Positions 45,349 through 54,102 of a stretch of 64,000 nt of DNA are shown here, piece after piece. The notes beneath the pieces were generated by a model. It ran no database searches and had not been told where the DNA came from. It saw only the letters and a list, made by a program, of their open reading frames with translations. Position numbers and translations under genes: made by a program. The stretch comes from Lujinxingia sediminis (GTDB lineage: Bacteria > Myxococcota_A > Bradymonadia > Bradymonadales > Bradymonadaceae). Position 1 is the first letter of the stretch. Each line of letters opens with the position of its first letter. The stretch is from contig NZ_SADD01000001.1 in assembly GCF_004005565.1 (NCBI RefSeq), forward strand, positions 496,001-560,000. Direction: 5' to 3'.

Positions 45349-46902
45349 TCAGTGCGACGTTTCGGGCTCGGTGTTCTCGGAGTCAGGGGCGTCTGACTCC
45401 GCCTCACTCGCCTCCGAGGAGCTCTCCTCCAGACTGTAGTCTCCGCTCTCGTCGGCCTCGTCTTCCGGCTCACAGGCGGCGACATCGCCATCGGAGGCTC
45501 GCTCGCCAGGGGAGTCAGCGCGTGTCTGCTGATCTTCGGCTTTCACATAAGAGAGGGGCTTGGTGAAGATGCCGGTGGTCTCGCCATCGAAGGCGCGATC
45601 CTGGTCGTCGATAGGAAGTTCGTAGACGCCCGTGGGCTGATCGTCGCTCTCGCTGTAGGCGTGGTGTTGCCAGAGGTGCACGGTGTCAACGAGATGCTCG
45701 ATGTAGCGGTCGCGCTCATGGAGCTCGGCGCGGGTGCGCACGAAGAGGTCTTCCATATCGGCGCGCACCTGCTGATAGAGGTAGGTCATCTGCTCGAGCT
45801 GATCGCGGATCTGATCGAGGCCGCGTTGATGGTCGGCCTGGGCGCGTGCGGAACGCTGCCCGTAATCGTAAGGCTGGGGAGGCTCTACGTTGGCGCGTCG
45901 ACTGCGCTTTTCCAACGCCCAGTGGTTAAGTGCGCGAAATTCCGAGGTGGTTTCACGCTCGGAGAAGCCTCCGCCGGCCTCAATCACATCGCCAAAGGAA
46001 GGGTCGCGTTGAGAGGGATGCTGGCGGATCTGAAGGTCGGAGATGAGGTTATGCAGCCGGTCCACAAGCCCCGAATAGGGCATGCGAATCTCGCGCAGGG
46101 TAGGGGGGGGCATATGCGCATCTCCGCAGAAGAGCAGCTCCACATTGGAAGCATCGCCTTCATGTTCCCAGAGCTGCTCATCGATGCCCAGCCAGCGCCC
46201 GGGGCGCTGATCGGTGTTCTCGGCGCTGTCTTCCCGCGGAGCGTCGCCCACCCATAGGCCGCTTTCATCGGGCTCTCCCGAGGCTTTGCGCATGGTGTAG
46301 GGGCGCGAGGCGCTACCTTCGCGTTCGCAGTTGAAGTCGAAGACATAGCTGTAACGGGGCTGTTGCAGCACCGAGACGACCGTCTCAAAGCACTGGCGCA
46401 GGTTGCCAATCTGGGGGACACGGTCTTCGGAGCGATTGAGCTCTACGCTCTCGGCGTTGTCGTTATAGCCGTAACGCGGCAGCAGGCTCTCCACGCCCTG
46501 GATGTTGCGACGCTCCACGGCGCATACGTACTCGCCGCCGGGTTTGAGGACCCGCTTAATCTCGACCAGGAGATTGAGATCGGTCACCGGCGACGTCGGA
46601 TCGAGACAGAGGACCATGTCGAAGGTCTGGTCGGGAAAGCCCAGCTCCTCCCAGAACATCACGTGAAAGTCGAGACTCTGCTTGGCGTGCTTCATGCGCG
46701 CGAGTTCGAGCACCGCGGGGCGATGGTCGATGGCGTCGACATGCTCGGCGCCCAACTCCAGAAGCAGGGAGGAGCCGATGCCGGTCCCGCATCCGATATC
46801 CAGGACGCGCTTGCCTTCGAGGCGATCGGAGAGCAGGGCGTAGCGCGGAAGCAGGCTGTGCCACTCCCCTTCCAGAGTGTGAATCCCAAAATATCGCGTC
46901 AT
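45349..46902 (-). CDS. SAM-dependent methyltransferase with C-terminal coiled coil and acidic tail
   Basis: A 517-aa protein. Residues about 20-165 form a class I methyltransferase fold: RVLDIGCGTGIGSSLLLELG (AdoMet loop), DAIDHRP, and the FDMVLCLDPTSPV and IKRVLKPGGEYVC segments. Residues about 270-400 contain helical, coiled-coil-prone sequence (RGLDQIRDQLEQMTYLYQQV and on). The final 100 residues are extremely acidic and Ser-rich, probably disordered. The acceptor substrate is unknown. It is upstream of and probably co-transcribed with the FadL-type gene. The long non-catalytic part suggests a structural or partner-binding function beyond methylation. Confidence 0.8.
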   Translation of the reverse strand: MTRYFGIHTLEGEWHSLLPRYALLSDRLEGKRVLDIGCGTGIGSSLLLELGAEHVDAIDHRPAVLELARMKHAKQSLDFHVMFWEELGFPDQTFDMVLCLDPTSPVTDLNLLVEIKRVLKPGGEYVCAVERRNIQGVESLLPRYGYNDNAESVELNRSEDRVPQIGNLRQCFETVVSVLQQPRYSYVFDFNCEREGSASRPYTMRKASGEPDESGLWVGDAPREDSAENTDQRPGRWLGIDEQLWEHEGDASNVELLFCGDAHMPPPTLREIRMPYSGLVDRLHNLISDLQIRQHPSQRDPSFGDVIEAGGGFSERETTSEFRALNHWALEKRSRRANVEPPQPYDYGQRSARAQADHQRGLDQIRDQLEQMTYLYQQVRADMEDLFVRTRAELHERDRYIEHLVDTVHLWQHHAYSESDDQPTGVYELPIDDQDRAFDGETTGIFTKPLSYVKAEDQQTRADSPGERASDGDVAACEPEDEADESGDYSLEESSSEASEAESDAPDSENTEPETSH

Positions 46903-47015
46903 AAGAGCTGCCCGCCGGGTGGGTTAAAATGACTGCCAGTGCTGCGCCGGGAGTATAGAGGAGGAGATTCTACAGGCGCAACATCAAGGGCGAGCCATCG
47001 GCAGGGAGGTGCTGC

Positions 47016-47207
47016 TCAGAAACGCAACCCCCACTCGGCGCGGTAGCGTAGCCAGCGGTAGGTCAACCAGGCCGTGACCGGCACGCCGGCAACCAACACC
47101 GTCGAGGAGAGCATCGCGGCCAGTGCAACCGTGGCGGTCGCCGAGCCCAGCGCCAGGTAGCCTTTGGAGCGGGCGTTCTGTTTGGTCATCTCGGTGCGTC
47201 GCATCAT
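47016..47207 (-). CDS. Small membrane protein of unknown function
   Basis: A 63-aa product with a basic N-terminus (MMRRTEMTKQNARSKGY) and one or two hydrophobic stretches (LALGSATATVALAAMLSST, VLVAGVPVTAWLTYRWL), ending RYRAEWGLRF. The tandem ATGs at 47207/47204 follow AAGGA with good spacing, which is the main reason to believe it. No family recognised. It lies upstream of, and on the same strand as, the methyltransferase-FadL pair. Confidence 0.5.
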   Translation of the reverse strand: MMRRTEMTKQNARSKGYLALGSATATVALAAMLSSTVLVAGVPVTAWLTYRWLRYRAEWGLRF

Positions 47208-47434
47208 TCGATCCTTCGTTATCCATGGAGAGAAATCGAGCGTTCCACCGCCTCGACAGGCGGCATCATCCGTAAACGGGCGTCTTATACCAAGGGTAAA
47301 CACCGGCGCGCGACGGTGGATTCCGCCGCCGAAGATTGACGCGCCCGCAGGCATCGGGCATCTCTGAGCGGCGCTGGCGCCGCGGTGGCGACGGCATCGA
47401 ACGAATTCGACAAAGTGGGTTGAGGAGTTGCGCG

Positions 47435-48292
47435 ATGGTGATGGAAAAAGCGGCGGTGAAGGCTTTGGAACGGTTGCCCAAAAACCTGGTCAGCCGCGCC
47501 TTTGGCATGGTCAGTGAAGTGGAGCTGCCGCGGCCGATCCAGAAGGTGGTCAACAGCTCATTTGCGGAGTTGGCCGGTATCGACGTGGCCGAGGGCGAGC
47601 GCAGCCCTCGTGAATACGACAGCCTCAATGCTTATTTCACCCGTCGGCTCCGCAGTGGAGCGCGCCACATCGAAAGCCACGAGGCCGACACCCTGGTCAG
47701 CCCGGTCGATGGAAAGGTCGGTGCGTTCGGAAACATCAACGCCGGCACCCTGTTGCAGGCCAAGGGCCGCACCTACCGTCTGCTGGACCTGGTCGACAGC
47801 GCCGAGGAGGCTGCGCGCTTTGACGGCGGCGCCTTCATTACGATCTACCTCTCCCCGAGGGACTACCACCGTATTCACGCCCCGGTGGGAGGGCAGGTTG
47901 ATGCAGTCAGCTACATCCCCGGCTACCTCTTTCCTGTGAACCCCTTTGCGGTGCGCAATATCGATGAGCTCTTCGCGGTCAATGAACGGTTGATCAGTTA
48001 CCTCGACACCGAAAAGTTGGGTCGGGTTGGGGTGGTTAAAGTCGGAGCGACCTGCGTGGGCCGCATCGGGCTTGCGTTTGATGGCTTTGAAACCAACGGT
48101 ACCTTCCGCCGCCGCGAAGACTTCTCCCCGCGCGAAGAGCTTCACGTGGATCACGGCGATGAGCTTGGTGTCTTTAATCTGGGCTCCACTGTCATTCTCC
48201 TGATCAGCGAGCCGACCTTCCGCTTCCGCGAAGATCTACGCTTCGGCGACGTCGTTCGGCTTGGCGAGCGTCTCGGGGCGCTCGAGGGGTAA
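47435..48292 (+). CDS. psd: Phosphatidylserine decarboxylase proenzyme
   Basis: Makes phosphatidylethanolamine at the inner membrane. The 285-aa proenzyme has the LVSPVDGKVGAFG aspartate region, the histidine of YLSPRDYHRIHAP, and the self-cleavage site LGST in FNLGSTVILL, whose Ser becomes the pyruvoyl cofactor of the alpha chain. The length fits the Gram-negative type. The ATG at 47435 follows GAGGAG; translation could also begin at the ATG two codons later. No phosphatidylserine synthase gene is adjacent. Confidence 0.95.
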   Translation: MVMEKAAVKALERLPKNLVSRAFGMVSEVELPRPIQKVVNSSFAELAGIDVAEGERSPREYDSLNAYFTRRLRSGARHIESHEADTLVSPVDGKVGAFGNINAGTLLQAKGRTYRLLDLVDSAEEAARFDGGAFITIYLSPRDYHRIHAPVGGQVDAVSYIPGYLFPVNPFAVRNIDELFAVNERLISYLDTEKLGRVGVVKVGATCVGRIGLAFDGFETNGTFRRREDFSPREELHVDHGDELGVFNLGSTVILLISEPTFRFREDLRFGDVVRLGERLGALEG

Positions 48293-48501
48293 GGGCGAAG
48301 CACCGGGACCTCTGGAGGCCCGGTAGCCACTTGTGGGCCTGAACCCCCTGCGTTACACTCGCCGGGCGTTCACACCCGGTGAAAACCCGCGCGCGTGGCC
48401 AGCGCGACGCGGCCGCACGGGCGCCCCGAGGAGGCTGGTTATCAGCCAGCATGGTGAGGCCGATGACTGCGCCCGACCGGGGCTGCGAGGAGTTTGAATT
48501 C

Positions 48502-50094
48502 GTGCCAAATTCTGCCGATAAGTCCCCCGAGATTGGGCCGCACCTCGATGAGGAAAGCGACGTGATCGAGCTGACCGAAGAGATCAGCAAGAGCCTCACG
48601 GCGCCTTCCGAACCCGATGGGTTGAGCCTGGAGATGCCCGCGTTCCGAGTGCCGGAGAGCATCCTGGATGACGAGCTCGATGGCGAGACCAATCGCCTCG
48701 ATGCGCAGGCTTTGGAGGGGGCGGGCTATGACCGGCAGGAGATGGTCAAGACGATCTCCATGGAGCCGATTCGCCGCGAAGACCTTGAAGCGCTGGCGCC
48801 GACGCGGGCCCCTGAGTTGGATGAGCCCCTGGGCGACGCTCGTTTTGCACCGGATATTGTGACGGCCCCTCCCCGCGTCTTAATCAAGCGCTGGAACGAC
48901 GGGCTTCCGGTCGCTGCGCTTAAACTGGTTTCCGCGCCACCGCCCGGGTCGCCGCCACCGGTGGTCGCGGCCGCAAGCGCGACGCCCGTCAACTCCGAGG
49001 CGGCCATCCCGCCGGCGCCTGTCCCGCCCTCGCTCGAGGAAGAGAGCGATGTGTTGGAACTCGATGAGATTGAAACCATCGCGGAGCCCCCGGCTCGTCC
49101 GCCCGCCGGCGCTCCGAGCGCAGCGCCTCCGACGCCCGAACTTCCGGCAACCCCCGACCTGGATACGCCCCGCGCGGCCGAGGCTGCGCCTGAGTCGATT
49201 CCGACCCCGGCCGAGCCTCCCTCCGCAGCCGAGCCGGCCGGTGATTCCGAGATGCAGGGCCTGGTTAAAGAGCTCCTCGAAGAGAAGAAGGCCAAGGCGC
49301 AGGGGCCCCGCACCAAGCGACTGCGTCCGCGCGATGTCTGGTTCCAGGAGGTCTTCAGCGAGGAGTACCTGCGCACCATCCCGGCATCGATTGGAGAGCG
49401 CACCGAGCACGAGGTCGACTTCATCCGCAAGAGCCTCAAGCTCAAGCGGGGCTCGCGCATCCTTGACCTGGCCTGCGGCTTTGGCCGCCACGCCATCGGG
49501 CTGGCCGAGGAGGGCTATGAGATGGTCGGTATCGATCTCTCAATGCCTCTCCTTCAGAAGGCACTTGCCGATGCCCGTCAGCGCTCCACCAACGTGAAGT
49601 TCATTCACGGCGATATGCGTGAGCTCAACTTCAACGAGGTCTTCGACGGCTGCTACGTCTGGGACACCTCGGTGGGGTATTTTGACGACCGCACTAACCT
49701 GCGGGTCTTCCAGGGCATTCAACGCGCGCTCAAGCCGGGCGGGCGTATCCTGATCGATGTCATCAACCGCGACTATGTCGTACGTGAGACGCCCACGCGC
49801 CTGTGGTGGGAAGGGGAGGGCTGCATCTTTCTGGAGGAGAGCGAGTTCGACTTTCAGACAAGCACGCTGCACGCCAAGCGCTCCTTTATCTACGAAGACA
49901 ACTCCCCACCGCTTGAGCAGAACAGTTACATTCGTCTCTACAACGTCCATGAGCTCAGGCAGATGTTGCACGTGGCCGGTTTTAACGTCCTGGAGATCAG
50001 TGGCGAGCGCTTCACCCGCGGCTACTTCCTGGGGGCGTCGAGTCGGCGGGTAATCGTGTTGGCGGAGAAGCGCGCACGCAAGGACACGGTGTAG
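48502..50094 (+). CDS. SAM-dependent methyltransferase with long disordered acidic N-terminus
   Basis: About 530 aa. Residues 1-260 are Pro/Ala/Glu-rich and low complexity. They contain the same acidic motif twice: LDEESDVIEL near residue 15 and LEEESDVLEL near residue 177. The C-terminal half is a class I methyltransferase: ILDLACGFGRHAIGLAEEG (AdoMet loop), GIDLSMPLLQKA, FIHGDMRELNF and ALKPGGRILIDVINRDY. This part resembles ubiquinone/tocopherol-type methyltransferases (Methyltransf_25). The start is uncertain: a GTG at 48502 follows GAGGAG, while ATGs at 48451 and 48463 would add up to 17 residues. A strong bidirectional terminator follows. Confidence 0.82.
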   Translation: MPNSADKSPEIGPHLDEESDVIELTEEISKSLTAPSEPDGLSLEMPAFRVPESILDDELDGETNRLDAQALEGAGYDRQEMVKTISMEPIRREDLEALAPTRAPELDEPLGDARFAPDIVTAPPRVLIKRWNDGLPVAALKLVSAPPPGSPPPVVAAASATPVNSEAAIPPAPVPPSLEEESDVLELDEIETIAEPPARPPAGAPSAAPPTPELPATPDLDTPRAAEAAPESIPTPAEPPSAAEPAGDSEMQGLVKELLEEKKAKAQGPRTKRLRPRDVWFQEVFSEEYLRTIPASIGERTEHEVDFIRKSLKLKRGSRILDLACGFGRHAIGLAEEGYEMVGIDLSMPLLQKALADARQRSTNVKFIHGDMRELNFNEVFDGCYVWDTSVGYFDDRTNLRVFQGIQRALKPGGRILIDVINRDYVVRETPTRLWWEGEGCIFLEESEFDFQTSTLHAKRSFIYEDNSPPLEQNSYIRLYNVHELRQMLHVAGFNVLEISGERFTRGYFLGASSRRVIVLAEKRARKDTV

Positions 50095-50157
50095 GCGAGC
50101 ACCTCCCTGGTAAGCAGCGGTCGACGAGGTCGCCGCTGGCCGAAGATGATACGAGCG

Positions 50158-50203
50158 GCATAAAGAAGGCCCACCCGGAGCTCCGGGTGGGCCTTCTTTA
50201 TGC
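50158..50203. terminator. Perfect 46-bp palindromic bidirectional terminator
   Basis: An uninterrupted 23-bp inverted repeat centred on GAG/CTC. The core GGCCCACCCGGAG pairs with its complement and the ends are AAAGAA and TTCTTT. It separates the convergent methyltransferase and lipoprotein genes and can terminate both. Confidence 0.9.
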
Positions 50204-50274
50204 GTTCGCCGGGCTGGCACTTCGACCCACCGCCGGCGTCGCAGAGACCGGAGCTGAGCCGGGGGGCCCCTCAT

Positions 50275-50814
50275 TTAGCCCTTGGGAACCTCATTATCGT
50301 CGATCGCGTCCAACTTCAGCAGGCCGTTCTCCGAGGAGACAAAGCCCTCGGCCATACGCTGGTAGGTCCCCTTAAACGCGTAGCTCTCGCCCTCGCGCAC
50401 GCGGACCTTCTTGAGAAAGTCGTTGGTGTAGCCCACGACCATCATCTCGTGACGGGCATCGGCGTCGTCGCGAATCACCAGGTGGGGCTGCGGGCAGGAC
50501 TCCCCGCGCTGGCGGGCGCGCTTCGGGTCGCAGTCGCCCTTGACCTCCATGACCACGCCGCGGACCAGGACGTTCTGATCCATATGGCGATCGCGGTATC
50601 CGATGAGCCCCTCAACGCGCAGGGTGTCGTCGTCGTTTTTCTCGACGATCTCAAAGGCACTTGCCGGCGGTGGAGCTGGAAGATCGACCACCGCCGGAGG
50701 CAAATTCTCATCGACCGGGAACTCGTCGACGGGCACCGAGGGGGCGTCTTCCTGGCAGGCGCTCATCGTGAAAAGCGCGCCGGCTAGCAGCAGGGCTACG
50801 AGGGGTGTGCGCAT
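50275..50814 (-). CDS. Putative lipoprotein, possible OB-fold
   Basis: A 179-aa exported protein. The signal peptide MRTPLVALLLAGALFTMSAC ends in a lipobox (MSAC), so the mature protein should be lipid-anchored at Cys20. A Pro/Val/Asp-rich linker leads to a compact domain (LRVEGLIGYRD, NVLVRGVVMEVKG, LVIRDDAD, KGTYQRMAEGF) whose alternating beta-strand pattern resembles bacterial OB-fold lipoproteins. Two further cysteines (KGDCDP, GESCPQP) could form a disulfide. No enzymatic motif; function unknown. It follows the DEAD-box helicase gene on the same strand. Confidence 0.75.
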   Translation of the reverse strand: MRTPLVALLLAGALFTMSACQEDAPSVPVDEFPVDENLPPAVVDLPAPPPASAFEIVEKNDDDTLRVEGLIGYRDRHMDQNVLVRGVVMEVKGDCDPKRARQRGESCPQPHLVIRDDADARHEMMVVGYTNDFLKKVRVREGESYAFKGTYQRMAEGFVSSENGLLKLDAIDDNEVPKG

Positions 50815-50842
50815 AGCTCAGACCTTATCGCGACCAGAGGGG

Positions 50843-52966
50843 TTATTTACGAGCGGCCTCGGCAGTGAGGTTGTTGCCTTCCCAGACCTGCCCGTTGAGC
50901 GCCACGACGACGTCGCGGAAGTACTCGCGGCGCACATGAATGAAGGAGTAGGTGTTCTCCATCTGAAGCTCACCAAAGTCCTCCGGGTCCATGCCGGACA
51001 TGTAGCATAGCATGGTCACCAGCTCTTCGTCAGAGCCGAAGGTGGCGCTGCCCAGGTTCAGATACATCTTACGCGTATCGCGAGGTGCCGGAGCTGCCGG
51101 TGCGGCCACCGCCACAGGCGTCGGAACCGAAGGCGTGGCGATCTGCTGGACCCCTTCCTGGCTGCTGCCATTGCGCGCGGTGCGCGAGCGGCGGCGAGTC
51201 CGTTCGCGACGCGGCTTGCTCTCGGGAGCAGGGGTGCTTTCGTCGGCGCTCGGCTTGACGACGGCTTCCTCCTGAACCTCCTGGGGAGCCGCGCTGGAGC
51301 CGCGGCTTCCGCGAGAGCGGCGACGCGCGCCTCGGCGACGGCGACGGCGGCCGGTGCCCTCCTCGCGCGCCTCCTCGCTTACTTCGGTGCTCTCTTCCTT
51401 TGCCTCTATCTTCTTCTCCTCGGCCTTCTTCTCTTCGACCTTTGGAGCTTCGACCTTCTTCTCCTCGACCTTTGGAGCTTCGACCTTCTTCTCCTCGACC
51501 TTTGGAGCTTCGGCCTTCGTCTCCTCGACCTTTGGAGCTTCGGCCTTCGTCTCCTCGACCTTTGGAGCTTCGACCTTCTTCTCCTCGACCTTTGGAGCTT
51601 CGACCTTCACGTCAGCAGTCGCAGCTTCACGGGTCACACTCTGAGAGCGTTGAACGCGCTCGGCGATAGCCAGCAGACGCGCCACGGTACGCACCGGATC
51701 AAGTTCGCTGCCCTCGGAAGCCTCATTGAGCAGGATCTCGGCGATGCCCATGTGCGCGCCGTAGGGAAGGTCGCTGCGGCTCTCCAGCTGGTTGGCGATG
51801 CGAGTAAGCCCGCGACGTTGGCGCGCCTTCATGATCTCCACCGGCGTGGGAAGGCTTTGCTCGATGAGATTCACCGAGTACATCTTGCGCACCTGGAAGA
51901 AGGTCGCGACTTCATTGGGCGCGATCAGGCTGATGGCCTTGCCCTTTTTGCCGGCGCGACCGGTGCGGCCGGTACGGTGGATGTAGACTTCGGCGGAGTC
52001 CGGGAGCACGAAGTTGATCACGTGGCTCAGGTCGGAGATGTCGATGCCGCGGGCGGCCACATCGGTGGCTACGATGTAATCAATTTTGCCATCGCGAAGT
52101 GCAGCGAGCGTCTTCTCGCGTTCTTTCTGCGGAAGATCGCCGTTGAGCACGTCGGCGCGATAGCCGTGACGCTTCAGAAAAGAGGTCACCATGAAGGTAT
52201 CATCTTTGGTGTTCGCAAAGATGATCGCGCTATCGGGCTCCTCGTACTCCAGCACTTTGATCAAGTCCCGTGGGCGACCTACGCCGCGCACCGGGTAGTA
52301 GTAGTGTGCCACATCCACCGAAGCGACCGAGTCGGTCGAAAGCAGGACGTTCTCCGGGTAGAAGAGCGTCTTGTTGCCCAGGGCCTTGATCTCATCGGTG
52401 ATCGTTGCGGAGAAGAGCAGGCTCTGACGCTCCTCGGGGAGATACGCCATGATCGCTTCAATGTCGTCGCGAAAGCCCATCGAGAGCATCTCGTCGGCTT
52501 CATCAAGGCAGAGCAGACGAAGCTGGCTCAAATCGATCTTGCCGCGCTCGCACAGGTCGATAAGACGCCCCGGGGTGGCGACCACGATCGAGGACTTCTC
52601 CAGCTCTTCGTACTGACGCTCGTACGAGGTGCCGCCGTAAATGGCGGTGGCTTTGACGCGTTTGAACTGCCCGAGGCGCTCAAATTCATTGCAGACCTGC
52701 TGCGCGAGCTCTCGCGTGGGCGCGAGCACCAACACGTCGATGCGACCGGGGACCGGCTCCAGCATCTCAATCATGGGAATGCCGAAGGCGGCGGTCTTTC
52801 CGGAGCCGGTCTGCGACTGCAGGATCAGGTCGATGCCGGCGAGGATAAGAGGAATAGCGGCCACCTGCGCTTTGGTCGGGCGGGTGTAGCCGATGGCGTC
52901 GAGAGCACGACGCATCTCATCGCTGAGGTAGAAGTCGTCAAAAGTATGTTCAGCGGTCGTCAGCAT
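50843..52966 (-). CDS. DEAD-box RNA helicase (DeaD/CsdA-like) with repeat-containing tail
   Basis: A 707-aa ATP-dependent RNA helicase. The core (about 1-370) has TKAQ of the Q motif, SQTGSGKTAAFG, PTRELA, TPGRL, the DEAD box in CLDEADEML, SATIT, and the C-terminal YIHRTGRTGRAG. An accessory region follows containing a tandem 10-residue repeat (EAPKVEEKKV and variants) and an Arg-rich basic stretch (RRRRRRGARRRSRG) likely to bind RNA. The end is a DbpA-type RNA-binding domain (KMYLNLGSATFGSDEELVTM). The architecture fits the cold-shock/ribosome-assembly helicases. The ATG at 52966 follows AGAGG. Confidence 0.93.
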   Translation of the reverse strand: MLTTAEHTFDDFYLSDEMRRALDAIGYTRPTKAQVAAIPLILAGIDLILQSQTGSGKTAAFGIPMIEMLEPVPGRIDVLVLAPTRELAQQVCNEFERLGQFKRVKATAIYGGTSYERQYEELEKSSIVVATPGRLIDLCERGKIDLSQLRLLCLDEADEMLSMGFRDDIEAIMAYLPEERQSLLFSATITDEIKALGNKTLFYPENVLLSTDSVASVDVAHYYYPVRGVGRPRDLIKVLEYEEPDSAIIFANTKDDTFMVTSFLKRHGYRADVLNGDLPQKEREKTLAALRDGKIDYIVATDVAARGIDISDLSHVINFVLPDSAEVYIHRTGRTGRAGKKGKAISLIAPNEVATFFQVRKMYSVNLIEQSLPTPVEIMKARQRRGLTRIANQLESRSDLPYGAHMGIAEILLNEASEGSELDPVRTVARLLAIAERVQRSQSVTREAATADVKVEAPKVEEKKVEAPKVEETKAEAPKVEETKAEAPKVEEKKVEAPKVEEKKVEAPKVEEKKAEEKKIEAKEESTEVSEEAREEGTGRRRRRRGARRRSRGSRGSSAAPQEVQEEAVVKPSADESTPAPESKPRRERTRRRSRTARNGSSQEGVQQIATPSVPTPVAVAAPAAPAPRDTRKMYLNLGSATFGSDEELVTMLCYMSGMDPEDFGELQMENTYSFIHVRREYFRDVVVALNGQVWEGNNLTAEAARK
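51421..51600 (-). repeat. Six tandem 30-bp repeats inside the helicase gene
   Basis: Six head-to-tail 30-bp units begin at 51421, 51451, 51481, 51511, 51541 and 51571, sharing the core CTCCTCGACCTTTGGAGCTT, with a partial seventh. Each encodes ten residues of the EAPKVEEKKV/ETKA type. Near identity at DNA level indicates recent slippage-type expansion that keeps the frame. Confidence 0.95.
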
Positions 52967-53119
52967 GTTCCTCTTTCTCGTCAAAAAGACCCGGGGGTTA
53001 GGGCGCCCATTGCGCCAAAACGTGAACCGCCTGCGGATCAATGCGGCTCGTCCTTACCTAATGTCGGGCGAGGTCGCAAGGTGCCGCGCGCCCGCGCGGC
53101 CTCGCCCGCGCTACCGTGT

Positions 53120-53554
53120 TCAGCTCGAGTCGCGCTCGCGGCGTAGCCGGTCGATCGATGCGATGAGTCGCTTCATCTCATCGTCGAGGTCCTCTTCCAT
53201 GAGTTGCACCTCGCCGCGCTCAAAGGCATCCACAACTTCCCGGGGTGGTGGGGGAAGAGGCGTGCCGGCACGCTCGTCGAGTTCAATCTCGATGCGCTCG
53301 ACAGGCCAGGGGGCATAGCGCTGGACCCGACGCAGAAGCGCCAGCGGTCGGCGACGCCACTCATCGGCCAGCGCAGGATGACGCACGGCCACGCGCAATG
53401 TTCCCTCATAGAGGGCCAGGGGCTCACAGAGGTGGGTGAGCTCTTCACCCACCATGGTCGGCCACACCTGACGCAGGAAACTTCGAGTGGGGGCGGGCAA
53501 CTCGCCGCGCTCTTTCCCGGCGCGGGCCGCTGCTTTGAGTATGTCGTCAAACAT
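53120..53554 (-). CDS. DUF721 family protein (DciA-like)
   Basis: A 144-aa protein with the DUF721 core: FLRQVWPTMVGEELTHLCEP, then YEGTLRVAVRHPALADEWR and a helix RRPLALLRRVQRY. DUF721 includes DciA, the loader or operator of replicative helicase DnaB in bacteria lacking DnaC. That role is plausible but not testable from this sequence. The C-terminal tail is charged and helical (EDLDDEMKRLIASIDRLRRE). The start ATG is at 53552-53554. Confidence 0.8.
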   Translation of the reverse strand: MFDDILKAAARAGKERGELPAPTRSFLRQVWPTMVGEELTHLCEPLALYEGTLRVAVRHPALADEWRRRPLALLRRVQRYAPWPVERIEIELDERAGTPLPPPPREVVDAFERGEVQLMEEDLDDEMKRLIASIDRLRRERDSS

Positions 53555-53763
53555 CCATGATCTCCGAGGTGAACCTAAACCTCCCTCCTTATTATAGGAC
53601 CGGCCTCAAGAGGCAAGTCTCACGCTCGTGCTGGATCGTGATCAGGCCGTCTTCAGGATTTTTGGTGCGCTTGCCTTGTTGGTTAAGGTGTTGAATGTGC
53701 GCCGTTTTTGGCGTTTAGGTGGAAGGTTGGCGCGTTTCGGGCGAAAAAAGTATGAAAAATCTG
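53555..53763. other. Intergenic region upstream of tRNA-Val
   Basis: About 210 bp before the tRNA promoter. The only ORF (53628-53834) runs through the promoter, has no ribosome site and no recognisable sequence, so it is not called. No hairpin of note. Confidence 0.4.
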
Positions 53764-53792
53764 TTGACACTCCCGGGGTGCAGGGCTACAAA
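53764..53792 (+). promoter_or_regulatory. Strong sigma-70 promoter of tRNA-Val
   Basis: Perfect -35 TTGACA (53764-53769), a 17-base spacer and -10 TACAAA (53787-53792). Transcription should begin about 55 bases before the tRNA. Confidence 0.85.
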
Positions 53793-53854
53793 CCGACTCG
53801 TGCCGCGGCGGTGAAAAACACCAACGCAACATAGCACAGCAAGCATCCCATTAA

Positions 53855-53926
53855 AGGCGCGTAGCTCAGTGGGAGAGCACTTCCCTGACACGGAAGGGGT
53901 CGGCGGTTCAATCCCGCCCGCGCCTA
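53855..53926 (+). tRNA. tRNA-Val (anticodon GAC)
   Basis: A full cloverleaf of 72 nt: acceptor AGGCGCG/CGCGCCT, D stem GCTC/GAGC, anticodon stem CTTCC/GGAAG with loop CTGACAC (anticodon GAC at 53887-53889), and T stem GGCGG/CCGCC with TTCAATC. The discriminator is A and CCA is not encoded. It lies 176 bp upstream of infC on the same strand and may share its transcript. Confidence 0.96.
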
Positions 53927-54102
53927 TATCATCGAAACCCAGAACGTATCGCATGATGCGAACCTTCGGGCCGGAATGAAAACTGAGAAATACAGGCTGG
54001 CGGCTCCCTCGCATTGAGCGTTAGGGGGCTGCTCTGGCATTTAGACGGGGTTTTTGGGGCCACGGCAACAACAACCCCCGCTTAGAGCTTTGATCGAGGT
54101 CC

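Noticed and set aside
48302-48324. Hairpin ACCGGG/CCCGGT after psd as a terminator
   Set aside because: Interrupted stem with no T-tract.
51421-51600. Possible CRISPR array
   Set aside because: The repeats are contiguous with no spacers and encode an in-frame ten-residue repeat within the helicase.
53628-53834. 68-codon ORF before tRNA-Val
   Set aside because: Runs through the tRNA promoter, lacks a ribosome site and any recognisable sequence.
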